Of a stretch of 34,190 nucleotides of DNA, positions 16,601-24,384 are shown piece by piece. The notes beneath the pieces are model-generated. The model was not told where the DNA came from. It worked only from the letters and a program-made list of their open reading frames with translations, and did no database searches. Made by a program: the position numbers and the translations under genes. The DNA lies in contig JAJRTI010000234.1 in assembly GCA_024278415.1 (NCBI GenBank), positions 1 through 34,190 on the forward strand, in the 5' to 3' direction. The DNA is from Planctomycetota bacterium. GTDB lineage: Bacteria > Planctomycetota > Brocadiia > JAJRTI01. How positions within the stretch are numbered: position 1 is the stretch's first letter; every line of letters starts with the position of its first letter.

Positions 16601-16964
16601 CGACGCGGCCCTCATGAAGCGCCGCGTGTTCAAGTGGGTGCACGCGCTGCCCAGCACGCTCGGCCCGGGCCAGTATAGCCTCTCCTTCGACGTGCGCGTG
16701 CAGGGCCTCAAACCCCGCGGCCCAATGGGCAGCTTCAACGCCTACCTGCACGTGAAGCGCGGGGGCAAGTCCGGCGCCAACCTCGGCCAGCAGGACAGCC
16801 TCATCGACGCGCCCAACCTCCCCTGGACGCGGCGGGAAATCGTCGTCACCGTGAACAAAGGCGACATCCTCTCGATGGTCTCGCTTCAGCTTCACCGAGC
16901 GACCGGCGCGGTGTGGTTCGACAACGTCTCGCTCGTGCGTTGCGGCCCCACGAAGGTTCGGTGA
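13608..16964 (+). CDS. Large secreted beta-helix protein with two C-terminal carbohydrate-binding-like domains (beta-helix 3)
   Basis: This is a 1118-residue protein. It has a signal peptide (1-20, ending LWA-AD), then a DUF1565-like start YFVAPNGHDSAPGSLARPF and PGDTCYVRGGTYRETV (22-66). A right-handed beta-helix runs to about 590, closing with the common ADSPLVDAG...DIGAYEFG (about 590-615). Around 750-965 lies a CBM9-like domain (PAIDGRVGRSEWPGW, DDGVEVDFC, WTAEFRIPFAAMA). From about 975 comes a CBM4/9/22-like jelly roll (NLLKNGSFESADLSAWRL, VWFDNVSLV). The start is GTG with AAGGAG about 10 nt upstream. A role in binding and cutting plant or algal polysaccharide is likely, but the catalytic class (perhaps lyase) is unknown. 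Confidence 0.88.
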   Translation: MNRHAISLFLIFASAPCLWAADYFVAPNGHDSAPGSLARPFRTIQHAADIMRPGDTCYVRGGTYRETVTLKRSGRAGAPIRFRAYPGEIPLLDGTEPITGRWLRHKGSIYKTRTPRKFEQLFVNRRMMLEARWPNTTFDKLLTREGWATTGPKSTYQKLHDPELAQTGIDWNGATAVLNIAHQFWTWSRPVLNYKKGGDTFEYKIKMNPFHSKRTHWWADDFYYLMGKLEALDAATEWFLADDGTLYLWPPEGVDLSQAKVEVKARDYGFFGKGLKHVEISGFHFFACTFALEDCQQCVVEHCQLLFPSFVRGVPDADEPRRKSAGTHVTGEDNVVRNCSLVHCANYGIRVRGRRNRVENCLIHDVNWSGTLAYTGIALTGDRKDERAMNVASHNTVYNVGNTIIVSSANRYGVVEYNHVHHGGLICADVSLIYTSMPYAMGNEIRYNWVHDSLSPNNSLGIRGDDKTRGMRVHHNVVWNIHDVGIIVKGGLNRIYNNTCFANGACDIMFMSGREPDKWWQKWVKAYEHQNEDSLLVNNCAPVIASVRRRRDPGLPGDHSNNYTGGAPKLANPAALDFRPRADSPLVDAGRAVEGVTAPFKGKAPDIGAYEFGGERWLPGHRNGVWVTRRAGGGLQAALDMPISEPARVAVVSNGRRLVWLAFTPADWMQPQALPTGAVGALGFETADWGAAHVADTRAVTPLAGAQAAFERPDTTTAKGWRPRYHYERTFQPETLTKPIARAFKTTRPPAIDGRVGRSEWPGWSPARALPLISLRAKPSQAYPAVGYGYALFDENNLYIGVRIRRTPGEALKQTGGAWGEDDGVEVDFCTVAGKTPGPVFVLHGLPSGTFESVTDGGASSADAARMAAAVKYAAHAGSAEWTAEFRIPFAAMAAPAGELKRLRFNVGARSNAAAGGPWFAFQNTGGPNYDVDRAALLVLRPAVAANAANLLKNGSFESADLSAWRLTSNSREPIPKTVARRVREGRDGGWCMKLECGDAALMKRRVFKWVHALPSTLGPGQYSLSFDVRVQGLKPRGPMGSFNAYLHVKRGGKSGANLGQQDSLIDAPNLPWTRREIVVTVNKGDILSMVSLQLHRATGAVWFDNVSLVRCGPTKVR

Positions 16965-16978
16965 TTCTGAGGAGCCAC

Positions 16979-17041
16979 GTAGTAGGGCGATTCATCGCCG
17001 TCGGTTGGGCAGGAGAGACGGGCGATAAATTGCCCTACTAC
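16979..17041. repeat. GTAGTAGGGCGATTCATCGCC inverted repeat, copy 1
   Basis: A left arm of 24 nt and a right arm of 25 nt pair almost fully around a 14-nt loop. It starts 14 nt after the stop of beta-helix 3, between it and the converging hydrolase gene. A second copy is at 32533-32606. At this site the hairpin could act as a two-way transcription terminator. Confidence 0.85.
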
Positions 17042-17064
17042 AAGCCTCGTCGCCTTGCGCCGCA

Positions 17065-17101
17065 CACATCGGCAACGTGTTGTCGTTCGCGAGCCGGCAA
17101 G
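17065..17101. repeat. Post-stop palindromic repeat, copy B
   Basis: This is the reverse complement of the 13241-13277 repeat with about 8 mismatches. On the minus strand it starts 3 nt after the TAG of the double-hydrolase gene (17105-17107). The core is CGACAACACGTTGCCG here, still mostly self-complementary. Placement just after two unrelated stop codons suggests an RNA 3'-end function. Confidence 0.7.
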
Positions 17102-17104
17102 CGG

Positions 17105-19744
17105 CTACTTCTGGTACCATTTCACCCACGCCACCACCTTGCCGCACAGGGAGTTGGCGTAATCTGCGGTCAGGCGTCCTCTGGCTTCCGCGTCGCCTTT
17201 GAGGTACGCGTCACAGAACGCTAGCATGATGGGGAACTGGATGCGCCGGGTGTCGGCTCGGGCAGGCGAAGGGAAGAAGCGGGCCTTCGGGTTGTGCGCG
17301 AAGGAGAGGTGGTCGGCCTTGTCCAGCCAGAGCAGATACTTGTCGCCGGGGGGCATGAGCTTGAACGCCTCCAAACGCGTCTCGGCCGGCAGCATCTGCC
17401 CATCGCTGCCAAGCTGTTCGTCCTTGGTCCCGCTGAAGCAGAGGATCGGCCGGTCGATGGTCTTGTAGCTCTCCTTGCTGAACCCCCACGCGCCCGGCCC
17501 TTGGGGCGACATGGCCACGCCGATGGAGACTCGCGGGTCGCTGAGGTCGCCGGCGAGTCCCTTGCCTGGCGGCACGGGCGGATCGAGATGGTCAAGAGTC
17601 GGCCGGGCGCCGCAGACCACGAGCGTCGTGTAGGCCCCGTAGGAATGCCCGAGCACCGCGATCTTGTCCGTTTGGATGCGTCCCTCGAGTTGCGGAAGCG
17701 TGCGGTTCCACTCGATGGCGCGGTCGATGGCGAAGCTCACGTCTTTCGGGCGTTCGAGCATGGCCTTGGGGTCGGTGGTGATTCGCTTCAGCATCTCGTC
17801 CATTCGCTGGCGGAACGCGCCCTTGGCCTTCGCCATGTGCTCCTTCGCTTTCAAGCTATTGCTGAACACGTGCTCGATGCACACCGCCACGTACCCGTGG
17901 CTTGCGAGATACTTGGCTTCGTCGATGTGCGAATCCCACGTGCCCATGCCGCCGTGGGAGAAGATCAGCAAGGGAAACGCGCCGTCGCCCACCGGGTAGT
18001 GCACCTTGAGGGGCACGGAGCGGCCGCCGCGTTTGGCATCCTTGAGATTGGGGAACTCGATCTGCTTCACCGCGAACGTTGCACGCGCGGCGCGGCGACG
18101 CGGTGTCGCTTGGCTTTGGCGTCGCGGCTTGATCCGGCGCGCGTGGATTTCGTCGAACAGATCACAGGCCTCGCGCCAGAGGCCGCGGCCGGTCCTGATC
18201 GTGTCTCCGAACTCCAGGTGCGTGTCGTTCTCGCCCGTGTAGGCCGGCCACTGGGGGAGGCCGCCGCCGTTCGGGTCGCCTGTTTGCCCGAAGCGGAGCC
18301 ACGCGGCGTGCATGGCTTGCGACAGGGCCGCGTCCGTTCGGTCTGTGCCGAAGCCGCGGAGCGTCTTGAACACGTAGAACACCTCCGCGCCGTGTGTCGC
18401 GCCCATCCGCGTGCGTTTCGCTCCGGGGGAGACGCGCGTGAAGTGGTAGAGCCACACGGGCGATTGCTGCGATGCCAAGAGGCGCGCCATGCGCCGCGCG
18501 CCGGATACGAACACCGACACGGTGACCACCTTCGTCAGCATGGGCCGGACCTCGGCGTCTGTCGCGGCCGGGAACAGGGCCCACACGCGCGGCGCGTCCT
18601 GCTGGAAAAGGCGGCGTAGGAGGAAGCGGTACCCGATTGCCCGGCGGACGGGGAGCTGCCGCAGGAAGAGCGTGCCTTCGTCCGCGTTCGTGCCGAGTAT
18701 GACGGGCACGTCGTTGTGCTTGCCGGCGGCGACCCTGTCCGCGGGCGGCTCCGGCAGCGCGTACCCGTCGACGCACGGCCAGAATTGCTGCCCTTTGCCG
18801 AACAGGCCCACCCGCGGCCGCGCGGCTGCCAGCAATTCCTCCGGCGACTTGGCCCGAAGCGCCGCGGCAGTCTCCGGCGAGCCGGAAGCGGGCTTGTCGA
18901 TGCCGAGGCGCTTCGCGATCTCGACCCCGGCGGCCTCGGCCGACGGTCTTGGCCCCGCGCGGCCGCGCAGCACCTGAGTGGCCGCGGCGACTCCGCTCTC
19001 CATGATGGCGCGTTGGAACAGGCCCTTCGCGAGCGGGGAGGCGAGCAGGCAGCCGACCGACACGGCGCCGGCCGATTCGCCGAAGATCGTGACGTTCTTG
19101 GGATCGCCGCCAAAGGCCGCGATGTTCCGCTGCACCCACCTCAGCGCGGCGATTTGGTCGAGCATGCCATAGTTGCCCGAGACTCCGTGACGCGACTCCG
19201 CGCTCAAGGCTGGATGGGCGAGGAAGCCGAATGGCCCGAGGCGGTAGTTGAGGGTGACCAGTACCGCGCCGCTGGCCGCGAAGTGCCGGCCATTGAAGAT
19301 CGACTGTGCGCCGCTGCCGATGGTGAAGCCGCCTCCGTGGATCCACACCATGACCGGCCGCTTGTCCCCCGCGTTGGCCGCGGTCCACACGTTGAGATAC
19401 ATACAGTCCTCGCTCTTGGCTCCCCGCACGTCCGGGATGATCGTGCCCGGCGGCTGCGGGCAAGACGGGCCGAACTTCGTGCAGTCGCGCACGCCGTCCC
19501 ACGGCTCGACCGGCTGGGGCGGCCGCCAACGCAGCTTGCCGACCGGCGGTTGGGCAAAAGGGATGCCGAGGTAGGCGCGCACGCGGCGCTCAACCGAATC
19601 GACTTTCCCGCGGATCTGCCCGGACTCGACCTCGATCGCCGCGGCTTGCTGGGGCTCGCCTGGGGCGGCCACAATTGACTGTGCGCCCACCAGTAGAGCG
19701 GCCGCGATGGCCCACGCGGACGAACATGTTCTGCGGCCTGGCAT
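17105..19744 (-). CDS. Secreted fusion of a type-B carboxylesterase and a dienelactone-hydrolase/PAF-acetylhydrolase-like domain
   Basis: This is an 879-residue protein with a signal peptide (1-27, AIAAALLVGAQSIVAA). Residues 35-535 are a carboxylesterase/COesterase: EDCMYLNVW (112-120), oxyanion HGGGF (136-140), nucleophile Ser224 in GESAG, acid Glu356 in NADEG, and His451 in THGAEVFYVF. A basic Pro/Arg linker (about 537-556) joins a second alpha/beta hydrolase (560-879). Its triad is Ser701 in GHSYG, Asp775 in GTKDEQLG and His812 in ADHLSF, with SHGGMGTW as oxyanion loop. Both halves look active. Substrates are unknown; acetyl or feruloyl esters of polysaccharides fit the neighbours. The ATG follows AAGGAG. 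Confidence 0.9.
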   Translation of the reverse strand: MPGRRTCSSAWAIAAALLVGAQSIVAAPGEPQQAAAIEVESGQIRGKVDSVERRVRAYLGIPFAQPPVGKLRWRPPQPVEPWDGVRDCTKFGPSCPQPPGTIIPDVRGAKSEDCMYLNVWTAANAGDKRPVMVWIHGGGFTIGSGAQSIFNGRHFAASGAVLVTLNYRLGPFGFLAHPALSAESRHGVSGNYGMLDQIAALRWVQRNIAAFGGDPKNVTIFGESAGAVSVGCLLASPLAKGLFQRAIMESGVAAATQVLRGRAGPRPSAEAAGVEIAKRLGIDKPASGSPETAAALRAKSPEELLAAARPRVGLFGKGQQFWPCVDGYALPEPPADRVAAGKHNDVPVILGTNADEGTLFLRQLPVRRAIGYRFLLRRLFQQDAPRVWALFPAATDAEVRPMLTKVVTVSVFVSGARRMARLLASQQSPVWLYHFTRVSPGAKRTRMGATHGAEVFYVFKTLRGFGTDRTDAALSQAMHAAWLRFGQTGDPNGGGLPQWPAYTGENDTHLEFGDTIRTGRGLWREACDLFDEIHARRIKPRRQSQATPRRRAARATFAVKQIEFPNLKDAKRGGRSVPLKVHYPVGDGAFPLLIFSHGGMGTWDSHIDEAKYLASHGYVAVCIEHVFSNSLKAKEHMAKAKGAFRQRMDEMLKRITTDPKAMLERPKDVSFAIDRAIEWNRTLPQLEGRIQTDKIAVLGHSYGAYTTLVVCGARPTLDHLDPPVPPGKGLAGDLSDPRVSIGVAMSPQGPGAWGFSKESYKTIDRPILCFSGTKDEQLGSDGQMLPAETRLEAFKLMPPGDKYLLWLDKADHLSFAHNPKARFFPSPARADTRRIQFPIMLAFCDAYLKGDAEARGRLTADYANSLCGKVVAWVKWYQK

Positions 19745-19974
19745 GTTGTGCTCCTTCCGGTATTGGTGGGAGATCAGACAGGCTCGGTCCAGGCCGACGC
19801 CGCGCGCATGCTAACAGCATGTTCCTCCCTGTGCAACGCATCCGGGGGATACCCGTGGAGCCCCAATGCTTGCCGATCGCGCACACGGGCGCGGTCTTCC
19901 ATCCGAGGGAAACTGCCATGGTCCCCACCGTTCGCCTCGGCATCAGTGTCTGCGGCCGCCCACGGCCCGCCGCG

Positions 19975-20706
19975 TCAGGCGCGCTTGTTGCCCCGCACGT
20001 AGCATTCGTCGACGTAGGGCTTGGCGAGGTCGGCGAATTCTTGGAGGGTCTCGACGTGGTAGGGCTTCACGTCGAGCAGCGACTTGTCGAGCAGGTTCTG
20101 CGGGCGAAAGGGCTGGAGCACGAGCCGTTTCGCGCCGGCGATGTCCTTGGCGATGGCCTCGATGTCCTCGCCGTTCGTGAACTTGGGGCAGACCGTGGTG
20201 CGGAACTCGTAGCCGACGCGGCCCTCCATCAGCAGGTCAATGCACTCTCTGATCGCGGAGATGTCAACGTCAACGCCGGCCACCTCGCGGTACTTGTTCC
20301 AGTCGAGCGGCGCCTTCACGTCCATGGCCACGAAGTCCACGAGGCCGTCGTCAATGAGCTTGGCGAGCTTCCGCGGGTTCGTGCCGTTGGTGTCGAGCTT
20401 GGCGCCCACGCCCCGGCCCTTGATGGCCCGCAGGAGATTGGGGAGAGTGTCGTGAAGGAGGGGCTCGCCCCCGGTCACCACCACGCCATCGAGCCAGCCC
20501 TTGCGCTGGTCGATGAGGCCAAACACCGCGTCGAGCGGGATCGTTTCTGGGTCGGGCGACGCGCGGAGCAGGTGCGCGGCGTGGCAGTAGTGGCAGCGAA
20601 GATTGCACATAGGGAGGAACACGATCGCGGCGATCATGCCCTCCCAGTCGATGAGCGTGTTCTCGATCAGGCCCCGTATGGGCGGGAACGGGTCGGTCTC
20701 AGCCAT
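19975..20706 (-). CDS. nrdG: Anaerobic ribonucleoside-triphosphate reductase activating protein (radical SAM, NrdG2 type)
   Basis: This 243-residue radical SAM protein has the Cx3Cx2C cluster motif with Cys34, Cys38 and Cys41 in CNLRCHYC, and a SAM-binding TGGEPLLH (78-85). It cleaves S-adenosylmethionine and installs the glycyl radical on NrdD. Its length and ALDTNGTNP-like middle section fit the NrdG2 subgroup better than the ~155-residue E. coli NrdG. The ATG overlaps the glutaredoxin stop by 8 nt (ATGGCTGA), a sign of translational coupling. It is the last gene of nrdR-nrdD-redoxin-nrdG. Confidence 0.93.
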   Translation of the reverse strand: MAETDPFPPIRGLIENTLIDWEGMIAAIVFLPMCNLRCHYCHAAHLLRASPDPETIPLDAVFGLIDQRKGWLDGVVVTGGEPLLHDTLPNLLRAIKGRGVGAKLDTNGTNPRKLAKLIDDGLVDFVAMDVKAPLDWNKYREVAGVDVDISAIRECIDLLMEGRVGYEFRTTVCPKFTNGEDIEAIAKDIAGAKRLVLQPFRPQNLLDKSLLDVKPYHVETLQEFADLAKPYVDECYVRGNKRA

Positions 20707-20980
20707 GTTCGGCCATGACCAACTCGCGGATGCCCTCGGTGGGGGGGATGACGCCGTCCCAACGGACCAACTCTTCCTCTTCGGTTTTTCGCACGATCGT
20801 GGTGGGGATGTTGAACACGTCGTTGAATGCGCCTTCGGCCATGCCGTCGGGCGTGCTCATGTCCACGAACGAGACGGGGACCTGTTCGCCGACGCCCCAT
20901 TTCTGCATGAAGTGGGAGACCTTATTCTTGGTGGTCTTGCACTTTGCGCAGCCGGGCTTGCCGTAGATTTCGATCCTCAT
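20699..20980 (-). CDS. Glutaredoxin/NrdH-like small redoxin
   Basis: This 93-residue thioredoxin-fold protein has an N-terminal CxxC in YGKPGCAKCKTTK (Cys11, Cys14) and the cis-Pro at NIPTTIV (Pro59). The start at 20980 is chosen because GGAGG lies 9 nt upstream; the frame extends further back but without a good start or fold. It sits between nrdD and nrdG, which suggests it supplies electrons to NrdD, as redoxins do for the thioredoxin-type class III reductases rather than the formate-dependent type. Redox partner and reductase are unknown. Confidence 0.88.
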   Translation of the reverse strand: MRIEIYGKPGCAKCKTTKNKVSHFMQKWGVGEQVPVSFVDMSTPDGMAEGAFNDVFNIPTTIVRKTEEEELVRWDGVIPPTEGIRELVMAEHG

Positions 20981-21079
20981 GATGTCGGACCTCCTTGCAG
21001 GTGGTGTGGGGGGGGATAGAGTGTGGGGCGTTACTCGTTGTCTCCAACGCCCAAGAACGCGACCCATGTGCCAAGTTTC

Positions 21080-21164
21080 GCGAGGCGTTGGAGCGGAAGG
21101 CCTTCGCCTTTCGTGTGGTTGCCTACCCTTGGTACGGGATGCGAAGGCATTCCGATCCGCCTCG
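21080..21164. repeat. Diverged palindromic repeat between nrdD and redoxin gene
   Basis: Arms begin CGAGGCG and close CGCCTCG around GGAAGGCCTTCGC and GCGAAGGCATTCC; this looks like a worn member of the GGAACGCGAAGGCGTTCC family seen near 2050 and 13550. It lies inside the 248-bp spacer within the nrd operon. The rest of that spacer holds nothing recognisable. Confidence 0.5.
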
Positions 21165-21228
21165 TCGGTTTGAGGCGAAGCGTCGTTATCAGGCGGCGGA
21201 CGAGGCCGTCCGCCGCGAGTGGCCTACG

Positions 21229-23643
21229 CTAGGCCGTGACGGTTTTGCGCAGGCCTGCGACCGAGTAGTTGCCGGCCTGTCGGTCTTTCAGTTCGCCGAT
21301 CTTGGATTGGTTCCAGTTGTTGACGCGGCTGTAGTAGCCGACGATGCGCGTGACACCGTACACGTCCTCCGATTCGCAGTACGAGCAGGTGTCCACGAGT
21401 TTGCCGATCATCTTGTTGCAGGCGCGGCAAACGGTGAATTCGGGCGAGATGGTGAGCTGCGCGCACTGGCTTTTCTCGAACGTCTTGGTCACGAGGTTCT
21501 TGATGCTCTCGGCTGGCGGGCGTTCTTCGCCCACGAACGCGTGGATGATGGCGCCGGACTCGATCATCTGGTGGAACTTGCTCTGCTTCATGACGCGTTC
21601 GAGCATGTCCACCGGTGCGTCTGCGCGCATGTGGATGCTGTTGGTGTAGTAGTACTGGTCGTTCTCCACGTCACCCTTGATGACGCGTCGCGCCTGCTCG
21701 GGGAAGCTGCGCATGTCGATCTTGGCCATGCGCCGCGTGGCGCTTTCGGCGGGGCTCTCTTCGAGCGTGATTTTGATGCCGAGTTTTTTGGCTTCGTCTT
21801 TGGCTCGGAAGTGCATGTAAGAGATGACCCGAAGGCCGTACTTGAGCGCTTCGTCGGACTCGTGCAACTCCTGCCCGGTCATGTGCTGCACACACTCGTT
21901 GAGCCCCACGAGGCCGATGATGTAGGTCGCCGCGTCGAGGTCGACGTACGGCCGTCCGTCCATGGCCTCTTTGGCGATCTCCCACAGCGGCATGTGGGGG
22001 GCGGACATGAGCTTGCTGATGAACTGGCGTTTCTGGAGGTGGGCCTTGACGGCGATGTCGATGCCTTTGTCGATCTCTTTGCACAGATCTTCGAAGCTGC
22101 CGCCGTTGGTGCGGAACGCGGCTTGGGGCAAGTTGACGGTGACGTTTTGGAACCCGCAGAAGCGCATGCTCTCCGGGTGGGTGATCATGTACGTGTCGTC
22201 GATGGTCGTGCGCAGGCGGCAACAGGCGGACAGGGTGACCTCGTCGCGGTCGAAGATGAAGTAGGGCACGCCATTGTCGCTCGCCATGTCGCAGGCGTAT
22301 TCGAGCAATTCGACTTGCTTGGGGTCGCTGAGCGTTTCTTCGGTAATGTGGAGGTCGCACTTGGGGAATGCGAAGAGGTGGCCGTACTGGTCGCCCTTGT
22401 GCCACACATGGAGCATTGCCTTGAGGAAGCGCTGGGCGATTTCCTCGTAGTCGCTGTACGTCTTGCCGTTGTACTCGCCGCCGGGGCCTATGGCCGGCAC
22501 GTCCTTGAGGTAGCCGGGCACGCCGGTGTGCACGTTGAAATCGAGGAACAACGTCTGGCCGCCGCGGCTGAACGCGCTTTGCGAGCCGCTGAAGATGAGA
22601 TGCTGGGCCTCCTGGAGCATCTCGCCGTCATCCATGTCTTCGAGGTACGGTGCGTAGAAGATGTTGATGTAGCCCACACCGAGCGCGCCGGCGTAGTAGG
22701 CTTGCATGGACGCGAGGAAGGTGTTGAGGTGGCCCGTGAGGGTGCGCGCGTGCTTCGCGGGTGCGCTCGACGTGTCGAGGTTGCCTAGGGAGAGGCCGTA
22801 CTTTTTGAGGTATTCAAGCGAGTGCGACGAGCAGTAGACTCGCGTGGGGTAGCCCAGGTCGTGCAGATGGACCATGCCCTGCAAGTGGGCCTCGGCCACA
22901 TCCTTGCTGAACACTTCCTGGAGCGCATACTGCTTGAGCGTGTTCTCCGCGATGGCCAGGTTGATGGCCTCGGGATTGTTGCGGGTGATGTTGCTGTTCT
23001 CTTTGCTCTTGGAGAAGATCGTCTGCTCCAAGTCGTACTTGGGCATGCCGATGACGGCCTGCTTCTCGAGCGTGGCCTCGTGGCCGCGCTCGAACAGCTC
23101 GTTGTCGACCAATTCGCGGATGAGTGCGGTGGAGATGCGCTTGAGGCCGGACTCGAAGACGCGCTTTTCCACGGCGCTCGCGATCTCCCATGCCACGTCA
23201 GTGGGCATGTCGGCTTCGGTCTCGAGGGCTTGGGCGATCTTCGCCTTGTCCCACTTGAGCAGTTCGTCCTTGGCGCCGGTGTCGACCAGCAGGCTCATGT
23301 CGGTCGTGTTCCGGCCATTCGTGGTGCGTTTGCGCACGCGCAGGGCCTCCCGCGCCCGGGTGCGCCTCTCGCGGTAGAGGATGTAGGCCTTGGCCGTGCG
23401 CGCGTGGCCCGTCTCGATGAGGACCTTTTCGACCATGTCTTGGATGTCTTCGATGCCGGGCTGGTCGCCGTTGTTGTAGTGCTTCTGGAGGAAGAGCGTG
23501 ACCACACCGGCCAGTTCTTCGGCCATGGAGCGGTTCTCGCCGCCTTCGGCTTGAGCGGCTTTGAAGATGGCGTCGGCGACTTTGCGCTCGTCGAAGGGGA
23601 CCAGGCGGCCGTTACGTTTCTGGACGTGCGTGATCGTGTTCAT
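21229..23643 (-). CDS. nrdD: Class III (anaerobic) ribonucleoside-triphosphate reductase
   Basis: This 804-residue protein starts at the ATG at 23643 (AAGGAG 6 nt upstream); the frame runs back to 23676 without a better start. It converts NTPs to dNTPs by glycyl radical chemistry. Residues 4-100 are an ATP-cone (VQKRNGRLVPFDERKVADAI). A further cone-like section follows (about 118-200). The catalytic barrel carries a Cys pair at 474-475 (SACCRLR). The C-terminus has a four-Cys zinc site (Cys739, 742, 753, 756) and the radical Gly769 in RIVGYYSRVNNWN. It is cotranscribed with nrdR upstream and redoxin and nrdG downstream. Confidence 0.96.
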   Translation of the reverse strand: MNTITHVQKRNGRLVPFDERKVADAIFKAAQAEGGENRSMAEELAGVVTLFLQKHYNNGDQPGIEDIQDMVEKVLIETGHARTAKAYILYRERRTRAREALRVRKRTTNGRNTTDMSLLVDTGAKDELLKWDKAKIAQALETEADMPTDVAWEIASAVEKRVFESGLKRISTALIRELVDNELFERGHEATLEKQAVIGMPKYDLEQTIFSKSKENSNITRNNPEAINLAIAENTLKQYALQEVFSKDVAEAHLQGMVHLHDLGYPTRVYCSSHSLEYLKKYGLSLGNLDTSSAPAKHARTLTGHLNTFLASMQAYYAGALGVGYINIFYAPYLEDMDDGEMLQEAQHLIFSGSQSAFSRGGQTLFLDFNVHTGVPGYLKDVPAIGPGGEYNGKTYSDYEEIAQRFLKAMLHVWHKGDQYGHLFAFPKCDLHITEETLSDPKQVELLEYACDMASDNGVPYFIFDRDEVTLSACCRLRTTIDDTYMITHPESMRFCGFQNVTVNLPQAAFRTNGGSFEDLCKEIDKGIDIAVKAHLQKRQFISKLMSAPHMPLWEIAKEAMDGRPYVDLDAATYIIGLVGLNECVQHMTGQELHESDEALKYGLRVISYMHFRAKDEAKKLGIKITLEESPAESATRRMAKIDMRSFPEQARRVIKGDVENDQYYYTNSIHMRADAPVDMLERVMKQSKFHQMIESGAIIHAFVGEERPPAESIKNLVTKTFEKSQCAQLTISPEFTVCRACNKMIGKLVDTCSYCESEDVYGVTRIVGYYSRVNNWNQSKIGELKDRQAGNYSVAGLRKTVTA

Positions 23644-23816
23644 TTCGGGCTCCTTGCAATGCCTAGTGATCTGCAACCAAGGGCTGGTGGCCTGGTCGGT
23701 TGTGTGCGTGGCTTTCGGTGGGGGGATTGTCCTTGTGGGCTGTGGGGGGAGTGTCGCTCCGAGTCTTTGTGTGGGGGGAGGCCTGAGCGGCGCCGGCCTC
23801 CCGCGCCCCCGGGGCG

Positions 23817-24281
23817 CTATGGCCCTTTCTTGTTCCCCATGACAGCAGCCGACTCCTTGATGAAGTCGCTGATGTCTTGGAATTCTCGATACACCGACGC
23901 GAATCGGACGAATGCCACCTTGTCCACGTCTTTCAGCTTCTGGATGACCTGCTCGCCGATGTAGCGAGAGTCCACTTCCTTGTCAAACTGGTCGAAAATG
24001 TCGGCCTCGATCTCGTCGACCATGGCGAGGAGCGTATCGGTCGCTACAGGGCGCTTTTCGCAGGCCTTTTGGAGGCCGTTGAGAATACGCTCGCGATCGT
24101 AGGGTACCCGGCTGCCGTCTTTCTTGACGACGCGAAGCGGCGCTTCTTCGATCTTCTCGTAGGTTGTGTAGCGCCGGCCGCATTCCAGGCACTCGCGCCG
24201 GCGGCGGATGCTGAATCCGCCACTGGACGACCTTGAGTCAATAACCTTGTCGTTGTCCTTCTTGCAGAAGGGGCATTTCAT
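23817..24281 (-). CDS. nrdR: Transcriptional repressor NrdR
   Basis: This 154-residue regulator represses ribonucleotide reductase genes when bound to ATP/dATP. It has a zinc ribbon with CPFC (3-6) and CLEC (31-34), the conserved DSRSSSGGFSIRRRREC stretch, and an ATP-cone (about 48-138: VVKKDGSRVPYDRERILNG). It is the first gene of the nrd operon, so it probably represses itself: two NrdR boxes lie at 24337-24384 over the promoter. The 173-bp gap to nrdD has a GGGAGGCC/GGCCTCCC hairpin but no second NrdR box that I can see. Confidence 0.97.
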   Translation of the reverse strand: MKCPFCKKDNDKVIDSRSSSGGFSIRRRRECLECGRRYTTYEKIEEAPLRVVKKDGSRVPYDRERILNGLQKACEKRPVATDTLLAMVDEIEADIFDQFDKEVDSRYIGEQVIQKLKDVDKVAFVRFASVYREFQDISDFIKESAAVMGNKKGP

Positions 24282-24336
24282 ACGGCGGAATCCAGGTCAA
24301 ATGGCCAACGAAGTCAAAGAATAGCACGACACAGCA

Positions 24337-24384
24337 CGCCCATATGCTGTGCTTCATGCGTCAAGCGAACACAATATATAGCGT
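24337..24384. promoter_or_regulatory. Pair of NrdR boxes upstream of nrdR
   Basis: Box 1 (24369-24384) reads ACACAATATATAGCGT and matches the known consensus ACACWATATATWGTGT at 15 of 16 positions. A weaker half-match (24337-24352, CGCCCATATGCTGTGC) has its centre 32 bp away. That is about three helix turns and the usual spacing of paired NrdR boxes. Box 1 covers the -10 of the nrdR promoter, so NrdR binding would block RNA polymerase. Confidence 0.75.

Noticed and set aside
20995..22788. 597-codon plus-strand frame opposite nrdD
   Set aside because: Antisense shadow; nrdD on the other strand has all catalytic motifs.
23644..23816. Possible cobalamin riboswitch or second NrdR site in the nrdR-nrdD gap
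   Set aside because: There is a GGGAGGCC/GGCCTCCC hairpin, but no B12-box-like core and no ACACAATATA-type match.
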